From: Streptomyces sp. CC208A
GTDB lineage: Bacteria; Actinomycetota; Actinomycetes; Streptomycetales; Streptomycetaceae
Length of the DNA: 52,535 nt
Reading direction: 5' to 3'
NCBI RefSeq assembly: GCF_030010625.1
Contig: NZ_JASCXN010000045.1
Location: 1-52,535, forward strand
Below, in pieces: positions 43,625 to 52,400 of this stretch; positions within the stretch are counted from its first letter, which is position 1, and each line of letters begins with the position of its first letter. The notes under the pieces were generated by a model. The model searched no databases. It saw nothing but the letters and a program-made list of their open reading frames with translations, and was not told the origin of the DNA. Position numbers and translations under genes: made by a program.

Positions 43625-43647
43625 TATCGCAGCCCTATCCCCCCATC
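43625..43647. repeat. TATC boxes upstream of the SARP-STAND gene
   Basis: TATCGC (43625-43630), 5 nt, TATCCCC (43636-43642), then CATCCCC (43644). The first two are 11 bp apart, the heptamer-plus-4-bp layout of SARP binding sites. The same bipartite element, TATCGC-N5-TATCACC, occurs at 47341 in front of the XRE-STAND gene. Confidence 0.5.
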
Positions 43648-43730
43648 CCCGACCGGGATCTTCACGGCATGGACAGGACGAGGAGAGATGTGGAAACTGT
43701 CCTCACTCGATCCTGACGTCCCGGCGTGGA

Positions 43731-43800
43731 CCGGCACGGTCCGGTGTGTACCGGTGCGTACCGGTACGGTCCGAACCGGTACGGTCCGGCCTGGCACGGC
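43731..43800. repeat. 10-bp iteron array upstream of the SARP-STAND gene
   Basis: Decamers related to CCGGTACGGT follow head-to-tail: CCGGCACGGT (43731), CCGGTGTGTA (43741), CCGGTGCGTA (43751), CCGGTACGGT (43761), a 5-bp step, CCGGTACGGT (43776), a 5-bp step, CTGGCACGGC (43791). CCGGCGTGGA (43721) may be a further unit. The array ends about 48 bp before the GTG start. The near-helical period places the units on one DNA face, suggesting cooperative regulator binding. Confidence 0.7.
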
Positions 43801-43847
43801 GCGATGCGATTCCGGTGTGTCGACTCATCTGTTGCGTGGGGGAATCA

Positions 43848-46800
43848 GTGGCTGCAGCCGACAACGGGTTAGGGGATCAGGACGTCCCGGGCGGTCCGCG
43901 CCTCACCTTCCGGGTTCTCGGCCCGCTCCAGGTGCAGGGCACCGCCGGCCCGCTGCGGGTACCGCCGGGCCGGCAGGAGGTGATCCTCGCCGCGCTCCTC
44001 CTGGAGAGCAACCGGGTCGTGAGCACCAGTCAGCTCGTCGATCTCATCTGGGAGGACAACCCCCCGGAGACCGCCCGTACCCAGGTCCAGATCTGCGTCT
44101 CCCGGCTGCGCAAGATGCTCGCCGACGCGGAGGGCGAGGTCGCCCTCACCACCCGCCCGCCCGGCTACGTGCTCCACACCGACGCGGGCAACGTGGACGC
44201 CGCCCTCTTCACGGGCCTCGTGCAGCGCGCCCGTGTCCTGCGCGAGTCCGGCGAACCCGAGGAAGCGGTACGGCTCCTGAGATCCGCGGTCACGCTCTGG
44301 CAGGGCGACTGCCTCACCGGTCTCGACAGCGGCCCCCTCGCCAACAAGGCCCGCCAGCTCAACGAGGAACGCCTCGCCGCCGTCGAACTCCGCATCCGGC
44401 TCGAACTCGAACTCGGCCGCCACGACCGGCTCGTGGGAGAACTCCAGCGGCTCACCCACGAACACCCCCTCCGCGAGAAGCTCCACGGCCAGCTCATCCA
44501 GGCCCTGTACTGGTCCGGCCGCCAGGCCGAGGCCCTCGAAGCCTTCCGCACCGCCCGCCGCTACCTCGCGGAGGAACTCGGACTCGAACCCAGCCGCGAA
44601 CTCCGCGACCTGGAAGCCGCCATCCTCGCCGGCGAACTCCCGCCACCCGCCGCGACGACAGCAGCAGCCACCGCCGCCCGCCCCGTACCGCCCTCCACCC
44701 CGGCCTCCGGAACCCCGGGCACCGAACAGCAGGACGAGGCACCCGCCACCGCGGCGGAGACGACGCCCACCCCCGTAGCCGAATCGATTCGGCACGACAC
44801 CGTGCCCCACCAGCTCCCCGCCGACATCGCCGACTTCGTCGCCGACGGACAGCGACTCGCGGCCCTGGAGAAGGCACTCACCGGCGGCGACGGGCGCGGT
44901 ACCGTCGGCCTCGCCGCCATCACCGGCAAGCCCGGCACCGGAAAGTCGACCCTCGCCGTCCACGTCGCCCACGCCCTCGCCGAGACCGGCTTCCCCGACG
45001 GACAGCTCTACTGCGACCTGCGCGGCACCACCGCCACCCCCGCCACCCCCGTCGAGGTCCTCGGCCGCTTCCTGCGCGCCCTCGGCATCCCCGGCCAGCT
45101 CATCCCCGAATCCCTCGACGAACGCGCCGAGATGTACCGCACCCGGCTCTCCGCCCGCCGCGTCCTCGTCGTCCTCGACGACGCCGCCGGAGAGAGCCAG
45201 GTCCTGCCCCTGCTTCCCGGCAGTCGGGGCTGCGCCGTCCTCGTCACCAGCCGCGCCCGCCTCACCGCCCTGCCCGGCGCCCACCGCGTCGAGCTCGACG
45301 TCCTCGACGAGGACCGGGCCCTCGAACTCCTCGCCCGCATCATCGGCGGCGACCGGGTCTCCGGCGAGGCCGTGGCCGCCGAGGCCCTCGTCCGCACCGT
45401 CGGCCGCCTCCCGCTCGCGCTCAGGATCGTCGCCGCCCGCCTCGCCGCCCGCCCGCACTGGACCCTCGCCTCGATGGTGCAGCGGCTCGCCAACGAACGG
45501 CACCGGCTCGACGAACTCGCCCACGGCGAGATGACCATGCGCGCCAGCCTCTCCCTCACCTACGAAGGACTGGCACCCGACGACCGCGGCCTGCTGCGGC
45601 TGCTCAGCATGGCACAGGCACCCACCCTGCCCAGCTGGCTGGCCGGCGCCCTCCTCGACGACCACCGGCCCTTCCCCTCCGACCTCATGGAACCCCTCGT
45701 CGACGTGCAGATGCTCGACGTCGCCGGCGTCGAGCCGACCGGCGGCTTCCGCTACCGCTTCCACGAGATCATCCGCGTCTACGCCCGCGAACAGCTCGCC
45801 GCCCAGCACCCGCCCGAGGTACGGCGGGTGGCCTTCGCCCGGATGGCCGGCGGCTGGATGCACCTCGCCCAGGAGGCCCACCGCAAGGTCTACGGCGGCG
45901 ACTTCACCGTCCTGCACGGCGACGCCCCGCGCTGGCAGCCCCCCGCCTCGTACACCGACGAGATCCTCGCCGACCCGCTCGCCTGGCTCGACGCCGAACA
46001 GGCCGCCCTGTGCGGCATGGTCGGGCACGCCGCCGACGAGGGACTGCACGACCTCAGCTGGGACCTCGCGACCTCCCTCGTCACCCTCTTCGAGGTACGC
46101 GGCCACTACGACCTCTGGGAGCGGACCCACCTCACCGCCCTCGCCGCCGTCCGCAAGGCCGGCAACCTCCGCGGCACCGCCGCGATCCGCGCCTCCCTCG
46201 GCTCGCTGTACATGAGCCGCAACCAGTACGACACCGCACGCCAGGCCCTCACCTCGGCCCTCGACGTCTTCCAGGCCCTCGACGAGCCCATGGGCGAAGC
46301 CCTCTGCAGACGCGACATGGCCCTGATCGCCCGGACCGCAGGCGACGACTCCGCCGCCCTGGAGCTGTACCGGCGCTCCCTCGCGGACTTCGACCGGGCC
46401 GGCGACGTCGTCGGACGCGCCATCGTCCTCACCCAGAGCGCCCACATCCGCATGCGGCAGGGCGAGACCGACCTCGCCCAGAAGCAGCTCGACGAGGCGC
46501 TCGACATCTACGAGGGCATCGGCTACACCGGCGGCCGGGCCCGCACCCTGCGGCGGGTCGGACAGATGCTCCTGGAACAGGGCCGGAGCGACCTGGCGGT
46601 CCTCACCTTCACGGAGGTGCTCGAACTCTGCCGGGACTCCGGCGACGTGATCGGGGAGGGGCACCTGCTGCGCGACCTGGGCCACGCCTTCACCGTGATG
46701 GGACGGCCGGACCGGGCCCGCGACTTCTACGACCGGGCGGTCTCCGCACGGGAACAGATCATGGATTTCAGCGGCGGCGCGCTGGCGCGCCTGGACCTCG

Positions 46801-46925
46801 CCCGGCTGCTGACGGAGGAGCCGGGGCGCTCACGGAGACTGCTGACACCCGCGGTCGAGGTGTTCCGTGAGCGACGGATGACACGGGAGCTGGCGGAGGC
46901 GGAGCGACTGCTCGGCGCCTGCTGA
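43848..46925 (+). CDS. AfsR-like SARP-STAND-TPR transcriptional activator
   Basis: A 1025-residue regulator. Residues 20-113 are an OmpR-type winged helix (VLGPLQVQGTAGPLRVPPGR, STSQLVDLIWEDNPPETART, QVQICVSRLRKML). Residues 120-265 are the bacterial transcriptional activation domain (WQGDCLTGLDSGPLANKARQ, ALYWSGRQAEALEAFRTARR). A Thr/Ala/Pro linker leads to an NB-ARC/STAND ATPase with Walker A TGKPGTGKSTLAVHVAHAL (about 360) and Walker B VLVVLDDAAGES. Residues ~760-1000 are tetratricopeptide repeats (LGSLYMSRNQYDTARQALTS, LYRRSLADFDRAGDVVGRAI). The GTG at 43848 follows GGGGGA. It is likely the cluster-situated activator of the NRPS at 49499 and its TPR domain could sense a peptide. Confidence 0.93.
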   Translation: MAAADNGLGDQDVPGGPRLTFRVLGPLQVQGTAGPLRVPPGRQEVILAALLLESNRVVSTSQLVDLIWEDNPPETARTQVQICVSRLRKMLADAEGEVALTTRPPGYVLHTDAGNVDAALFTGLVQRARVLRESGEPEEAVRLLRSAVTLWQGDCLTGLDSGPLANKARQLNEERLAAVELRIRLELELGRHDRLVGELQRLTHEHPLREKLHGQLIQALYWSGRQAEALEAFRTARRYLAEELGLEPSRELRDLEAAILAGELPPPAATTAAATAARPVPPSTPASGTPGTEQQDEAPATAAETTPTPVAESIRHDTVPHQLPADIADFVADGQRLAALEKALTGGDGRGTVGLAAITGKPGTGKSTLAVHVAHALAETGFPDGQLYCDLRGTTATPATPVEVLGRFLRALGIPGQLIPESLDERAEMYRTRLSARRVLVVLDDAAGESQVLPLLPGSRGCAVLVTSRARLTALPGAHRVELDVLDEDRALELLARIIGGDRVSGEAVAAEALVRTVGRLPLALRIVAARLAARPHWTLASMVQRLANERHRLDELAHGEMTMRASLSLTYEGLAPDDRGLLRLLSMAQAPTLPSWLAGALLDDHRPFPSDLMEPLVDVQMLDVAGVEPTGGFRYRFHEIIRVYAREQLAAQHPPEVRRVAFARMAGGWMHLAQEAHRKVYGGDFTVLHGDAPRWQPPASYTDEILADPLAWLDAEQAALCGMVGHAADEGLHDLSWDLATSLVTLFEVRGHYDLWERTHLTALAAVRKAGNLRGTAAIRASLGSLYMSRNQYDTARQALTSALDVFQALDEPMGEALCRRDMALIARTAGDDSAALELYRRSLADFDRAGDVVGRAIVLTQSAHIRMRQGETDLAQKQLDEALDIYEGIGYTGGRARTLRRVGQMLLEQGRSDLAVLTFTEVLELCRDSGDVIGEGHLLRDLGHAFTVMGRPDRARDFYDRAVSAREQIMDFSGGALARLDLARLLTEEPGRSRRLLTPAVEVFRERRMTRELAEAERLLGAC

Positions 46926-46966
46926 ACGACCGGGGGAGCGGGGGCGTCGGGGGAGCGGCCTCACCC

Positions 46967-47008
46967 CCAGGGGGTTGCCCGTAGGGGTCCAGGGGGTTGC
47001 CCGTAGGG
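46967..47008. repeat. 22-bp-period direct repeat beside the small-peptide gene
   Basis: CCAGGGGGTTGCCCGTAGGG occurs at 46967-46986 and 46989-47008. A related sequence, CCAGGGGTTGTTGTCCG (47024-47040), encodes the NNPWD end of the peptide on the other strand. The two intergenic copies thus look like degenerate duplications of the peptide's 3' end, located after its stop codon. Confidence 0.65.
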
Positions 47009-47017
47009 CGGGCGGCC

Positions 47018-47221
47018 TCAGTCCCAGGGGTTGTTGTCCGTGGTGGCGGTCGGCGTCGGAGTGGGGCCGGCGGCCGGGACCGAGGCGCCGGGGGTGGTGG
47101 TGGCCGGCGCGGACTCGTCGGCCCAGCTCGTCTGGAGACCGACGCCGGTCACCAGGACGATCAGCGCGGAGGAGACGACGGCGCGGAGGGCGGTGCGGCC
47201 GGCGGCGGTGTTCTTCGACAT
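47018..47221 (-). CDS. small secreted peptide ending in DNNPWD
   Basis: A 67-residue product. ATG 47221 lies 7 nt after GGAG. It has an N-terminal basic region, a hydrophobic core (AVVSSALIVLVTGVGL) and a probable signal cleavage at TSWA-DES. The predicted mature part is about 33 residues, a Pro/Thr/Ala-rich spacer followed by TTDNNPWD. I do not recognise the family. It sits between two STAND regulators, one with TPR repeats, at the edge of an NRPS cluster. Small exported propeptides with a conserved short C-terminus beside TPR regulators are typical of RRNPP-like signalling in other bacteria; that role here is inference. A longer start (47233, MENPMSKN) is possible. Confidence 0.7.
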   Translation of the reverse strand: MSKNTAAGRTALRAVVSSALIVLVTGVGLQTSWADESAPATTTPGASVPAAGPTPTPTATTDNNPWD

Positions 47222-47340
47222 CGGATTCTCCATCTCGTTCCGTGACCCGTCCGGGACCCTCGCGGGCTCCGGCCGAGGCTGGCGTTTCCTTCTGGACACC
47301 ACGTTAGGAAGAGGCGGATTCACCGCACCGCCCGCTGCCC

Positions 47341-47427
47341 TATCGCCCCGCTATCACCGCGCCGCCCCCGCCATCACCGACGCCCGGACCGCTATCACGG
47401 GAACCCGTACGGGCTTTCGCCGCTATC
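47341..47427. repeat. helically phased TATC boxes between the peptide and the XRE-STAND gene
   Basis: TATCGCC (47341), TATCACC (47352), CATCACC (47372), TATCACG (47393) and TATCCCC (47424), all on the plus strand, are spaced 11, 20, 21 and 31 bp, near whole helical turns. The reverse form GATAGGCG lies at about 47480. The 370-bp spacer 47222-47591 holds no other gene. The first pair matches the element at 43625. Confidence 0.65.
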
Positions 47428-47591
47428 CCCGGCCGACCTCCCGCGGCCCCCGGTCCGGTTAGTGCCGCGATGTCCCGTCGATAGGCGCCCCGCGGAACCT
47501 GGAGCCAGCAGACGGCGAGGCGCCGCCGCGACCGGCCCGGACCAGGCCGGCCGCCCGGCCCCCGCCTCCACCTGACCAGCGGGAGCTCTCC

Positions 47592-49226
47592 ATGACGACC
47601 GGTCTCTCCCCTGAGGGCACGACGACGGCCACCGCCGCCCTCGGCGCCCTCATCCGCGGACACCGCCTCCGTATCGGCCTCACCCAGCGCGAACTCGCGG
47701 ACCTCTCCACCATCAGCGTCCGCGCCATCCGCGACCTGGAGAAGGGGAAAGCCCTCCGCCCCCGCGCCGACACCGTCCGGCTGATAGCCGACGCACTCCG
47801 TCTCGGCCCCCGCGCCCGCGCAGCCCTGGAAGAAGCGGCGAGACGGGGCCACCAGGGCGGCGCCGGCCGGCACCTGCTCCTGGAACGGTGCGCCCCGCCC
47901 GCCCCGCTGCACCCGCTGATCGGCCGCCAGGCCGAGGCCACCGTCCTCGCCGACGAACTCCGCTCCGGCACCGAACGCCTCGTCACCGTCGTGGGGCTCA
48001 GCGGCGTCGGCAAGACCCGGCTCGCACTGGAGGCCGCCACCCGCCTCCACGACACCGGCATCCCCGTCCTCTGGCACACCGCCCCCGGCGCGGCCTCCGA
48101 CTGCCTGCCCCCCGACGACGACCCCCTCGCCACCCTCACCACCACCTGCGCCGCCTACCTCCACGGCCCGGCCGACCCGGCCCGCGACACCGGCTCCGGC
48201 CCCACCACACGCCGACCCCACACCCCCGGGTCCGCCACGAACCAGCCGCACGCCTCCGAGGCCACCGCCCGCTCCCCGTACGCCCCCGGATCCGCCGAGC
48301 TCCGGCCGTACGCCTCCGAGCCCGCCATCCGCTCCCCGTACACCTCCGGCCCCACCGTGGACCGGTCGTACACCTCCGGCCCCGCCCACCCGTACGGCCT
48401 CAGTACCACCCACGGCCCCGCCGAGGAGCACGAGCAGCCGCCCGCCGAGCTCCTCGCCACCGTCGGGGACCGTGACGTGCTCCTCGTCCTCGACGGCGTC
48501 GACACCCCCCGGCTCGACTTCCAGCGACTCGGCCGACTGCTGCGCGAACTGCCCGGTCTCCGCCTCCTCGTCACCGCCGACACCCCCTGGAACGTGCCCG
48601 GCGAGCGCCTCTTCCTCCTCGCGCCGCTCGACACCCCGCACCCCGGCGGTACGCCCGCCGCCGAAGCCTCCGCCGTACGGTTCCTCCTCAGCCGGATCCG
48701 CAGGGTGCGGCCCGACATCGTCCCCGACGAGCGGAGCCTCGCCGACGTCGCCTGGGTGGCGCACCGCCTCGACGGGCACCCGCTGGCCCTCGCCGCCGCC
48801 GCCTCCTGGCTCACCGTCTGCGACCTGCCCACCCTGCGCCACATCGTCGAGACCGACCCGGCCCCCCTCCTCGACCACCTGGCCGACGGCAGCTCCGGCT
48901 CCCACCTCCGCGACGGCGTCGCCCGCGCGCTCGACAGCCTCCCCGCCGGCCCCCGGGACCTCGTCGCCCGGCTGTGCGCCGCCGACGGTGACGAGTTCGA
49001 CCTCGACGAGGTTGTCCGGCTCACCGGCCGCCCCCTGCCGGACTGCGGCCGCATGGTCCGCGCCCTGCTCATCGGCGGTGTCATCCGCCCCAGCACCGAC
49101 CACGGCCGCTCGGCCTTCCGTCTCCTCCGCGTCGTACGGGCCCTCGCCGCGACCCCGCCCCCCGCGCCCCCGGCTTCCGCTGCCGCCGGGGTGACCGCCG
49201 CCGTCGCCGCCCCCGCTGCCGCCTGA
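47592..49226 (+). CDS. XRE-type helix-turn-helix STAND (NB-ARC) regulator with decapeptide repeats
   Basis: A 544-residue regulator. Residues 15-72 are an XRE HTH (LGALIRGHRLRIGLTQRELA, DLSTISVRAIRDLEKGK). The NB-ARC ATPase begins at about 108 (PLIGRQAEATVLADELRSG) with Walker A VVGLSGVGKTRLAL (134-147) and Walker B DVLLVLDGVDTP; HRLDGHPLALAAAASWL is the GxP-like motif. Between them residues 201-266 are a low-complexity insert with an exact 10-residue period (RRPHTPGSAT, NQPHASEATA, RSPYAPGSAE, LRPYASEPAI, RSPYTSGPTV, DRSYTSGPAH). It lacks C-terminal TPRs. The ATG follows GGGAGC. It lies between the peptide gene and the NRPS and probably regulates the cluster. Confidence 0.88.
   Translation: MTTGLSPEGTTTATAALGALIRGHRLRIGLTQRELADLSTISVRAIRDLEKGKALRPRADTVRLIADALRLGPRARAALEEAARRGHQGGAGRHLLLERCAPPAPLHPLIGRQAEATVLADELRSGTERLVTVVGLSGVGKTRLALEAATRLHDTGIPVLWHTAPGAASDCLPPDDDPLATLTTTCAAYLHGPADPARDTGSGPTTRRPHTPGSATNQPHASEATARSPYAPGSAELRPYASEPAIRSPYTSGPTVDRSYTSGPAHPYGLSTTHGPAEEHEQPPAELLATVGDRDVLLVLDGVDTPRLDFQRLGRLLRELPGLRLLVTADTPWNVPGERLFLLAPLDTPHPGGTPAAEASAVRFLLSRIRRVRPDIVPDERSLADVAWVAHRLDGHPLALAAAASWLTVCDLPTLRHIVETDPAPLLDHLADGSSGSHLRDGVARALDSLPAGPRDLVARLCAADGDEFDLDEVVRLTGRPLPDCGRMVRALLIGGVIRPSTDHGRSAFRLLRVVRALAATPPPAPPASAAAGVTAAVAAPAAA
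48192..48389 (+). repeat. 30-bp in-frame tandem repeat encoding decapeptides
   Basis: Six consecutive 30-bp units inside the XRE-STAND gene encode decapeptides with PH or PY at a fixed place (residues 209-210, 219-220, 229-230, 239-240, 249-250, then SY at 259-260). The units are diverged, so this is not a fresh expansion, but the period is exact. It interrupts the NB-ARC domain between Walker A and Walker B. Confidence 0.8.
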
Positions 49227-49342
49227 CTGCCGCAGCGCCGCCGATCCGCTGCCGTACCGCCGGGGCAACTGCCGCTTCCGGCCCCCGCGTACGGGTTGTA
49301 TGGCCACTGCCGGCCGGTCGACACCGACCGGCCGGCCCCACC

Positions 49343-49425
49343 CCAACCGACACCCAACCGACACCCGGCCGGATCCACTCGATCGGATCCGCCCGACCGG
49401 ATCGCCCGGACCGGATCCACCCCAC
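49343..49425. repeat. 11-bp and 14-bp iterons in the NRPS promoter region
   Basis: CCAACCGACAC is repeated without a gap at 49343-49353 and 49354-49364. Then four head-to-tail 14-bp units begin with CGGATC at 49370, 49384, 49398 and 49412 (CGGATCCACTCGAT, CGGATCCGCCCGAC, CGGATCGCCCGGAC, CGGATCCACCCCAC). The array ends 73 bp before the NRPS ATG in a 272-bp spacer with no other gene. These are candidate activator sites. Confidence 0.75.
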
Positions 49426-49498
49426 CCGGCCTCCGGCCGCCCCGCACGCACCCGGTGCCGACGGCACCCCCACCTGACGTGACCTCACAGGAGTCCCC

Positions 49499-52400
49499 AT
49501 GCCGTTCGACACGCCCGTCGCATCCGCACCGGCCGCCGTGCGGCTGCCCCTCTCGGTGGCCCAGCGGGACATCTGGACGGCTCATCTCCTGGACCCCACC
49601 GGCGTCAAGTACAACGTCGGCGAATGCCGGGAGATCAACGGCCCGGTCGACCCGGAGCTGATGGCGGCGGCCTGGCGGCGCCTGGTCGACGAGGCCGACT
49701 TCCTGCGCGTCCGGGGCTTCGAGGAGGACGGCGAGCAGGTCTGGCAGCTCCTCGACGCCGACGCGGGCACCCGCACCCTGCCGTTCACCGACCTCAGCAC
49801 GGCGGACGACCCGGAGGCCGCGGCCCGGCAACTGATCGACACCCTCATCGGCACGCCCTTCGACCTGACCGGCGAACCGCCGGTCCGCTGCGCGCTGATC
49901 AAACTGGCCGAGGACCGGTTCTTCTACTTCTACGGCTTCCACCACCTGGTCGTCGACGGCGTCGGCGTCTCGATGGCCCTGGCCCGCCTCGTCGAGCTGT
50001 ACGAGCGGGCCGTCGCGGGCGAGCCCTGGGGCGAGACGCCCTTCGGCTCCCTGGCCGAACTCCTCGCGGAGGACGCCGCCTACCGCGCCTCCGACGAGGC
50101 CGCCGCCGACCGCACCGCCTGGCGCGAGCACCTGGCCGGCGTCCCTGACGCCCCCGCCGGACTCGTCCGGGGCCGCGACCGGGCACCGGCCGCCCACGGC
50201 GCCCTGCCCTTCGCCCGCCGCAGCGTCCACGTCTCCGCGGCCGACGCCGACCGGCTCCGGGCGGCCGCCCGCGCCGAACGGGTCAACTGGTCCGTCCTCC
50301 TCATCGCCCTCTTCGCCGTCTACCTCCACCGCGTCACCGCCCGCGACGAACTGGTCATCGCCCTGCCGGTCACCGGCCGCACCACCCGCGCCGCCCGCAG
50401 CACCCCCGGCATGATGTCCAACATCGTCCCGCTCCGCCTCCGGGTCCGCCCCGAGGACGGCTTCGGGGACCTCGTCCGCACCGTGGCCGCCGAGGTCAAG
50501 CACGGCCTGCGCCACCAGCGGACCCGCTACGAGGAGCTGTGCCGGGACGCCGGAGCCCTGGACAGCGGCCGACGACTCGCCGCCCCCGTCCTCAACATCA
50601 TGGGCTTCCACGCCGAACTGACCGTCGGGGGCCACCCCACCATCAACCACAACATCAGCAACGGACCGGTCGACGACCTGAACGTCGCCGTCCTCGACCT
50701 CGGCACCGCCCACGGCCTCCGCATCGACTTCGACACCCCCGTCGAGGGCGTCGACCCGGCCCTCACCGCCGCCCACCAGGACCGCTTCGCCGCCTTCGTC
50801 ACCTCCTTCCTCACGTCCTTCCACGCCGACGAGGAGGCACCCGGCGCGCGTCGCGTCGCCGACCTCGACGTCCTCCGCCCCGAGGAGTACACCCTCCTCA
50901 CCCGCACCTGGGCGGGCCCGCTCGCGGACCCCGTCGAGACCACCCTCGTCGCCCGCTTCGAGCAGCAGGTACGGCTCCACCCCGGCCGTACCGCTCTGAT
51001 CGACGCCGACGGCAGCGTCTCGTACGCGGAACTCGACGCCGCAGCCAACCACCTGGCCCACCACCTGAACGCCCGGGGGCTCGGCCGCGGCGACCTCGCG
51101 GGCGTCCTCCTGGAGCGCGGCATCCCCTTCGCCACCGCCCTCCTCGCCGTCCTCAAGACCGGCGCCGCCCATGTCCTGCTCGACCCCGACTTCCCCGACG
51201 AGCGCCTCCGCTCGGCCGCGACCGACGCCGGCATCACCCACCTCGTCACCCGCCCGGGACTCGCGGACCGCCTCGAAGGCCCGTGGACCACCCACACGGA
51301 GCCCACCCCGAGGCAGCCCACCTCCGACACCGCCTCCGCCCCCGATGCCCCCGAGGTCCGCATCGGCCCCGACGACCCCGCCTGCCTCATGTTCACCTCG
51401 GGCTCGACGGGCCGCCCCAAAGCCATCCTCTCCTCGCACCGCAACCTGGTCTCCACCCTCCTCGGCCAGCCCTACCTCCCCGCCGGCCCCGACCAGGTCT
51501 ACCTCCAGTGCTCACCCGTCTCCTGGGACGCGTTCAGCCTGGAGTTCTGGGGCGCCCTCCTGCACGGCGGCACCGCCGTCCTCCAGCCCGGCCAGAAGCC
51601 CGAACCGGCACTCGTCACCGAACTCGCCCGCCGCCACGGCGTCACCACGCTCCTGCTCTCCGCCACGCTCTTCAACTACCTGACCGACGAGCACCCGGAA
51701 GCCTTCGAGACCGTCACCACCGCCTTCACCGTCGGAGAGGCCGCCTCCCCGGCCCACGTCCACAAGCTCCAGCGACTCAAGCCCGGCATCACCGTCCTCA
51801 ACGGATACGGCCCCGCCGAGGTGATGATCTTCGCCACGACCCACGCCATCGAACCCACCGACCAGCCGCACACGGCCGTCCCCGTCGGCACCCCCCTCGT
51901 CAACAAGCCCGCCTACGTCCTCGACCCCTCCCTCCGCCTGTGCCCGCCCGGAGTGACCGGAGAGCTGTACGTCGCGGGCGAGGGCCTCGCCCACGGCTAC
52001 CTCGGCCGCCCCGACCTGACGGCGACCCGCTTCGTCCCGAACCCCTTCGGGACGAAGGGCGGCCGCCTCTACCGCACGGGAGACCTCGTCCACTTCGACA
52101 CCCACGGCAGGCTCGTCTACGAAGGCCGGGCGGACGACCAGATCAAGATCCGTGGCTTCCGCATCGAACCCGGCGAGACCGAAGCCGTACTCCTGACCCA
52201 CCCCGCCGTCACCCAGGCCGTCGTCACCGTCCACGAGCAGCGCCTGGCCGCCCACCTCGTCCTCGACGGCCCGGCGGCCGCCGACCCCGAGGAGATCCGC
52301 CGCCACGTGGCCGACCGCCTCCCCGACCACCTGGTCCCCACCCACATCACCGTCCTCGACCGGCTCCCCGTCACCCCCAACGGAAAGATCGACAAGCGCG

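Noticed and set aside
43731..43800. CRISPR-like array
   Set aside because: Units are 10 bp without spacers and no cas genes occur in the window; it is an iteron array.
43151..46870. Very long open frame (over 1200 codons) overlapping the SARP-STAND gene on the same strand
   Set aside because: It is extremely Arg/Pro-rich with no domain; it is an out-of-frame shadow of the SARP-STAND gene, whose own frame has clear domains.
48155..51439. Long minus-strand frame (about 1090 codons) opposite the XRE-STAND gene and NRPS
   Set aside because: Gly/Val/Glu-rich low complexity, typical of antisense frames in high-GC coding DNA; the plus strand carries intact HTH, NB-ARC, C and A domains.
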